Assembly: GCF_001021045.1 (NCBI RefSeq) | Contig: NZ_CP011545.1 | Location: 2,232,001-2,296,000, forward strand | Length of the DNA stretch: 64,000 nt | Reading direction: 5' to 3' | Source: Corynebacterium testudinoris | Lineage (GTDB): Bacteria > Actinomycetota > Actinomycetes > Mycobacteriales > Mycobacteriaceae | Position numbers and translations under genes: made by a program | The notes under the pieces: generated by a model | What the model was told of the DNA's origin: nothing | The model's input: the letters and a program-made list of their open reading frames with translations, nothing else | Database searches by the model: none | Shown: one piece after another, positions 59,997-64,000 of the stretch | Numbering within the stretch: the first letter of the stretch is position 1 | Layout of the letters: every line of letters starts with the position of its first letter

Positions 59997-61145
59997 GTGA
60001 CTGTAGCAATCGGCCCCCTGACGTTGAACTCCCCCGTCGTCCTTGCCCCCATGGCCGGGGTAACCAACGTGGCGTTCCGTTCCCTGTGCCGCGAGCAGGA
60101 GGTGGAAAAGACCGGGACCGTGTCCGGACTCTATGTCTGCGAGATGATTACCGCCCGCGCGCTGGTCGAGCGCAATGAGAAGACGCTGCACATGACAACG
60201 TTCGCACCGGACGAAAACCCGCGCTCCATGCAGCTGTACACCACCGACCCGCTGTACACCTACAAAGCAGCGAAAATGATCGTTGAGGAAAACCTCGCCG
60301 ATCACATCGATATGAACTTCGGCTGCCCCGTACCTAAGGTCACCCGGCGCGGCGGCGGATCGGCGATCCCCTACAAGCGGCGCCTATTCGCCTCCATCGT
60401 CGCGGCGGCCGTCAAAGCCACCGAAGGCTCGAACATCCCCGTCACGGTGAAGTTCCGCGTGGGCATCGACGACGAGCACCACACGCATCTCGACGCCGGG
60501 CGGATCGCCGTCGACGAGGGCGCGGCCGCCGTCGCCCTCCATGCGCGCACCGCCGCGCAGCGCTACTCCGGTGCCGCCGACTGGTCCGAAATCTCCCGCC
60601 TGGTGGAGCACCTCGACGGCTCCGGGGTCCCCGTCTTCGGCAACGGCGACATCTTTAGTGCGGACGACGCCCGCCGGATGATGAATGAGACCGGCTGCGA
60701 TGGCATCGTCGTCGGTCGCGGTTGCCTCGGCCGGCCCTGGCTGTTCGCCGAGCTCTCGGCGGGCCTGCGCGGCGAGGCGCTACCGCCGCAACCGACCCTC
60801 GGTGAGGTCACCCGCATCATCATGCGCCACGCCGAGTTGCTCGCCGCCCACGACGGCGAAGAGCATGCCTGCCGCGACCTGCGCAAGCACATGGGCTGGT
60901 ACCTGCGCGGCTTCCCCGTCGGCGGCGAGGTCCGCTCGGGACTGGCCAAGATCACCTCCCAGGCGGAACTGCGAGGAATGCTCGAGCCGTGGAGCGAATC
61001 CCCGGCCATGGCCGACGACGCCGAGGGGCCCCGCGGGCGTCAAGGCTCCTCCGCCAAGGTGGCTCTGCCCGACGGCTGGCTGGATGATCCTCAAGACGAG
61101 ATGGTCCCGTCCGCTGGCGCGGAGGCCATGAACTCGGGTGGATAG
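59997..61145 (+). CDS. dusB: tRNA-dihydrouridine synthase
   Basis: FMN enzyme reducing uridine in tRNA. It has 382 residues. PMAGVTNVAFR near 19-29, catalytic C110 in MNFGCPVPKVTRRGGGSA, RYSGAADW and GNGDIFSADDA. GTG start at 59997 gives the family's usual N-terminus; the frame is open to 59832. The C-terminal tail of 60 residues is unusually long. Confidence 0.93.
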   Translation: MTVAIGPLTLNSPVVLAPMAGVTNVAFRSLCREQEVEKTGTVSGLYVCEMITARALVERNEKTLHMTTFAPDENPRSMQLYTTDPLYTYKAAKMIVEENLADHIDMNFGCPVPKVTRRGGGSAIPYKRRLFASIVAAAVKATEGSNIPVTVKFRVGIDDEHHTHLDAGRIAVDEGAAAVALHARTAAQRYSGAADWSEISRLVEHLDGSGVPVFGNGDIFSADDARRMMNETGCDGIVVGRGCLGRPWLFAELSAGLRGEALPPQPTLGEVTRIIMRHAELLAAHDGEEHACRDLRKHMGWYLRGFPVGGEVRSGLAKITSQAELRGMLEPWSESPAMADDAEGPRGRQGSSAKVALPDGWLDDPQDEMVPSAGAEAMNSGG

Positions 61146-61213
61146 CTGAGCACTTCAGGCATTTTAGTGCTCATCAAGAGGCGGAATGCTCGGCGACCTC
61201 CTATGCTAGATGC

Positions 61214-61951
61214 ATGCGTATCGCCTTTCGAGAACACCTAGACAACTTCGCTCATGATCTCATCATCATGTGCGATTCGGTGCACTCCATCATGTCTAAT
61301 GCCTCGGACGCGCTGCTCAGAGGATCGCTCGAGTCCGCCGAGGACGCCCTGTCGTCGGCCGATGCTCTCGAAGAACTACGGGTTCGCTCCGAAGAGCGTG
61401 CCGTGCAGCTCCTCGCCCTCGAAGGCCCCGTCGCCCGCGACCTCCGCCAGGTCGTCTCCTCGATTTACATCGTCGAGGACTTCCAACGTATGGCTGCCCT
61501 CGCGATGCACATTGCTAAGGCCGCGCGTCGCCGCCACCCCTCGCTCGCCATCCCCCAGGAGACGGTGGGCTACTTCCAGGAGATGGCCCGCCTCGTCTCC
61601 GAGATGGCCACCAAAACCCGAGACATCCTCGTTGACCCCAATGCCGATGTCGCTCTCGTCCTCGCCGAGGATGATGACGCCGTGGATGACCTCAACGAGT
61701 ACATGCTCACCCTGCTCACCCAGCGGGAATGGGCCCACTCGACCCGGGAGGCTGTCGACGTCGCGCTGCTCGCCCGCTACTACGAGCGCTACGCCGATCA
61801 CTGTGTCAACGTCGCTGCCCGCATCGTTTACCTCTCCTCCGGGCTCATGCCGGAGCAGTACCTGGCTAAGAAAGAAAGCGATCGCGCGGAGGCCGACATG
61901 GCGCAGCGCTTCGCGGAGCTGGAGCGGCAGTTCTCGCGGCGTCGCCAATAA
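61214..61951 (+). CDS. phoU: Phosphate transport regulator PhoU
   Basis: A 245-residue double three-helix bundle that tunes Pst activity and phosphate signalling. Metal-binding repeats D..F.RMA (VEDFQRMAALAMHIAKAA) and ERYADHCVNVA. TATGCT ends five bases before the ATG, so it is probably leaderless. Convergent with pstB. Confidence 0.95.
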   Translation: MRIAFREHLDNFAHDLIIMCDSVHSIMSNASDALLRGSLESAEDALSSADALEELRVRSEERAVQLLALEGPVARDLRQVVSSIYIVEDFQRMAALAMHIAKAARRRHPSLAIPQETVGYFQEMARLVSEMATKTRDILVDPNADVALVLAEDDDAVDDLNEYMLTLLTQREWAHSTREAVDVALLARYYERYADHCVNVAARIVYLSSGLMPEQYLAKKESDRAEADMAQRFAELERQFSRRRQ

Positions 61952-61964
61952 AACTCCAAAAAAA

Positions 61965-62005
61965 GACCCGCCCGGCGAACTGACGTGCAGTTCACCGGGC
62001 GGGTC
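61965..62005 (-). terminator. Intrinsic terminator of the pst operon
   Basis: GACCCGCCCGG.GAACTG pairs with CAGTTC.CCGGGCGGGTC. On the minus strand it is followed by seven Ts, a textbook terminator. Confidence 0.9.
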
Positions 62006-62019
62006 TCGGGTATCGCGGG

Positions 62020-62793
62020 TTATCCGAAGCGGCCAGCGATGTAGTCCTCGGTCTCCTTCTGATCCGGGTTCTCGAAGATCTTCTTCGTGTCCCCGAACTC
62101 CACGAGGCGGCCCGGCTTGCCGGTGGCCTCGAGGGAGTAGAAGGCGGTCTTGTCGGAGACGCGGGCAGCCTGCTGCATGTTGTGCGTCACGATGACGATA
62201 GTGAAGTCCTCTTTGAGCTCGTGGATGAGGTCCTCCACAGCCAGCGTGGAAATCGGGTCGAGGGCCGAGCAGGGCTCGTCCATGAGGAGAACCTCGGGCT
62301 CAACGGCGATCGCACGGGCGATGCACAGGCGCTGCTGCTGCCCACCGGAGAGGCCACCGCCCGGCTTATCCAGACGGTCCTTGACCTCTTCCCACAGGTT
62401 CGCGCCGCGGAGGGACTTCTCGGCGACCTCCTTGAGCTTCTTCTTGTTCTTCTCGCCGGACAGGCGAAGGCCGGCTACGACGTTGTCCTCGATGGACATC
62501 GTCGGGAACGGGTTGGCCTTCTGGAACACCATGCCAATGGTGTTGCGCACTGATACCGGGTCGACCTTGGAGGCGTAAATATCCTCGCCGTCGAGAAGGA
62601 TCTCACCCTTGACGTACGCGCCCGGGATGACCTCGTGCATGCGGTTGATGGAACGAAGGACGGTGGATTTACCGCACCCCGAGGGGCCGATGAAGGCAGT
62701 CACGGCCTGGGCCGGGATCTGCATGTTGACGTTCTGCACGGCGTGGAAATCGCCGTAGTAGATGTTGACGTCATTGAGTGCGAGCTTGGACAT
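62020..62793 (-). CDS. pstB: Phosphate ABC transporter ATPase PstB
   Basis: A 257-residue ATPase: Walker [10 protein letters not shown] (36-44), [17 protein letters not shown] and [13 protein letters not shown], all PstB-typical. Start at 62793; the longer frame runs antisense-like through pstA's end. Last gene of the pst operon before the terminator. Confidence 0.97.
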   Translation of the reverse strand: MSKLALNDVNIYYGDFHAVQNVNMQIPAQAVTAFIGPSGCGKSTVLRSINRMHEVIPGAYVKGEILLDGEDIYASKVDPVSVRNTIGMVFQKANPFPTMSIEDNVVAGLRLSGEKNKKKLKEVAEKSLRGANLWEEVKDRLDKPGGGLSGGQQQRLCIARAIAVEPEVLLMDEPCSALDPISTLAVEDLIHELKEDFTIVIVTHNMQQAARVSDKTAFYSLEATGKPGRLVEFGDTKKIFENPDQKETEDYIAGRFG

Positions 62794-62840
62794 CGTCTTA
62801 CTCCTGTGAACTTGTGCTTCTAGTCTGGGGTGCGGTCGCG

Positions 62841-63767
62841 CTACTGCTTGACCGAGAACTTCGCGGAAATGACGCGGGCGCCGATGTTGAGCAGCGCGAT
62901 GATGAGGACCAGGGTGAGGGCGGCGCCCCACAGCTTATCCAGAACTGCCGGGGAGGTGCCGGCCTTGTACATGTCCAGCATCATGAGGGGCAGGGAGGAC
63001 ATGGGACCGTTGAACGGGTCCGGGTTGAGGGCCTGGCTGGATCCCACGAGGATAAGGACCGGTGCGGACTCGCCCATGACGCGGGCGATGGCCAGCATGA
63101 CACCGGTGACGATGCCCGACAGTGCCGTCGGGAGGACGATTTTGACGATGGTTTTCCACTTTGGCACACCAAGTGCGTAGGACGCCTCGCGGAGGTCCAT
63201 GGGGACGACGCGGAGCATTTCCTCGGTGTTGCGGATGATCACCGGCACCATGAGGATGACCAGGGACAGCGCCACGGCCATGCCGGAACGCTGGAAGCCG
63301 AAGAGGGTGATCCAGGTGGTGAAGACGAAGAGGGCGGCGACGATCGAGGGGACACCGGTGAGGATGTCCACCATGAAGGTGGTGATGCGGCCCAGGCGGT
63401 TGCCGTTGGAGTATTCCACGAGATAGATCGCGGTGAAGATGCCAATCGGGATGGACAGCAACGAGGTGATGCCCGTCTGGATCAGGGTGCCTTGGATCGC
63501 GTGGAGGGCACCGCCGCCGGGGTTGTGGTACATGACGCCCTGCTGGGAGCGGGTCCACCAATCGGCGGTGAGCAGCGGGGCGATGCCGCGGGAAATAACT
63601 TCCCACAACACCCAGATCAGCGGGATCATCGCGATGGCCATGGTGGCGTACACCAGCACGGTGGCGATGGTGTTCGTGGTCTTGCGCCCCTGCGAGATGT
63701 GCGAGAAGGAGCTGACGGAGCCGAGCTGGTTCGGGCCCGGGGTGAGTGTATCGACGTTGTTAGTCAT
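62841..63767 (-). CDS. pstA: Phosphate ABC transporter permease PstA
   Basis: A 308-residue permease with six helices and the EAA-type loop [22 protein letters not shown]. Between pstC (15 bases upstream) and pstB. GAGGAAAA precedes the ATG. Confidence 0.97.
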   Translation of the reverse strand: MTNNVDTLTPGPNQLGSVSSFSHISQGRKTTNTIATVLVYATMAIAMIPLIWVLWEVISRGIAPLLTADWWTRSQQGVMYHNPGGGALHAIQGTLIQTGITSLLSIPIGIFTAIYLVEYSNGNRLGRITTFMVDILTGVPSIVAALFVFTTWITLFGFQRSGMAVALSLVILMVPVIIRNTEEMLRVVPMDLREASYALGVPKWKTIVKIVLPTALSGIVTGVMLAIARVMGESAPVLILVGSSQALNPDPFNGPMSSLPLMMLDMYKAGTSPAVLDKLWGAALTLVLIIALLNIGARVISAKFSVKQ

Positions 63768-63782
63768 GGTGTTTTCCTCCGC

Positions 63783-64000
63783 CTACTTCTTCGAGACGAT
63801 CGATCGGGCAATGGAGTTCACCACGAAGGTCAGGAGGAACAGCACCAGACCCGCGGCGATGTAGGCGCCGGCTCGGATGTCGTCGTTGAACTCGGGTGCG
63901 GCGTTAGCAATCGCCGTGGCGAAGGTGGTGCCGCCATCAAACAGGGAGAAGCGGAAGGCCGAGGAGGGCGAGACGACCATGTAAAGCGCCATCGTCTCTC
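63783..64000 (-). CDS. pstC: Phosphate ABC transporter permease PstC (5' part off window)
   Basis: Only the C-terminal 72 codons are visible, ending GAYIAAGLVLFLLTFVVNSIARSIVSKK, a final membrane helix as in PstC. The gene continues past position 64000. Confidence 0.9.
   Translation of the reverse strand, partial: ETMALYMVVSPSSAFRFSLFDGGTTFATAIANAAPEFNDDIRAGAYIAAGLVLFLLTFVVNSIARSIVSKK

Overview
The window is high-GC actinobacterial DNA and most likely comes from a Corynebacterium species. The markers are NrdHIE, the Asp-type MurA, a LuxR-type regulator that matches RamA almost end to end, the CoA transferase ActA/Cat, and the gene order ramA/cysK/cysE ... actA, dusB, phoU, pst, which I recall from C. 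glutamicum. Many genes appear leaderless: a TANNNT box ends 5-8 bases before the start codon. No database search was run; every family name rests on motifs and recognised sequence.

1-4.8 kb: class Ib ribonucleotide reductase operon nrdHIE (minus strand, nrdE cut by the window edge) behind a pair of NrdR-type boxes, then a repeat-rich gap, a cysteine-free ribosomal protein L36, nadE and a flavin/PPOX-like protein. 4.9-14.4 kb: a HEAT-repeat protein coupled to a MerR regulator that carries its own HEAT-like tail; two duplicated HSL-type esterase genes bracketing a divergent ABC exporter/two-component cassette that matches HrtBA-ChrSA (heme export and heme sensing); a PucR-like regulator and a ClC-type channel. 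14.4-22.3 kb: XRE regulator with alcohol dehydrogenase and SDR, then a TetR gene facing an exporter operon through two near-perfect operators, then an epimerase and a RibD/DHFR-like protein.

22.3-32.5 kb reads as an accessory stretch: an AbiE toxin-antitoxin pair behind an inverted repeat, an RclA-like flavoprotein, a 1064-residue SF1 helicase with a long coiled-coil insertion, a decayed 0.5 kb gap, a small P-loop ATPase, and a LysR/EamA/NmrA-like cluster. 32.5-42.2 kb: a second copy of the intergenic hairpin repeat, two identical tRNA-Ala genes, a DsbA-like/MauE-like pair, phosphoglucomutase, an AGCS symporter, two CrcB genes and a MacB/LolD-type ABC pair.

42.2-48.3 kb: one complete rRNA operon on the minus strand (16S-23S-5S, no tRNA in the spacer, boxA-like sites in leader and spacer, strong terminator). 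48.3-58.1 kb: murA, ramA, cysK-cysE, a small GNAT, then tRNA-Phe, Asp, Asp, Glu with a 104-bp tandem repeat between the two tRNA-Asp copies, a CsoR-like regulator, a DCC protein, a CDF transporter, a MarR/DUF6069 pair, small conserved proteins and tRNA-Lys. 58.2-64 kb: actA, dusB, phoU, and pstB-pstA-pstC (pstC cut by the edge). No prophage, CRISPR array or intact insertion sequence was seen.

Notable non-coding signals are an 11-mer, GCTTATCGACG, present 11 times on the two strands; two linked intergenic repeat families; and several clear palindromic operators (NrdR, TetR, AbiE, RamA, MarR, esterase pair).
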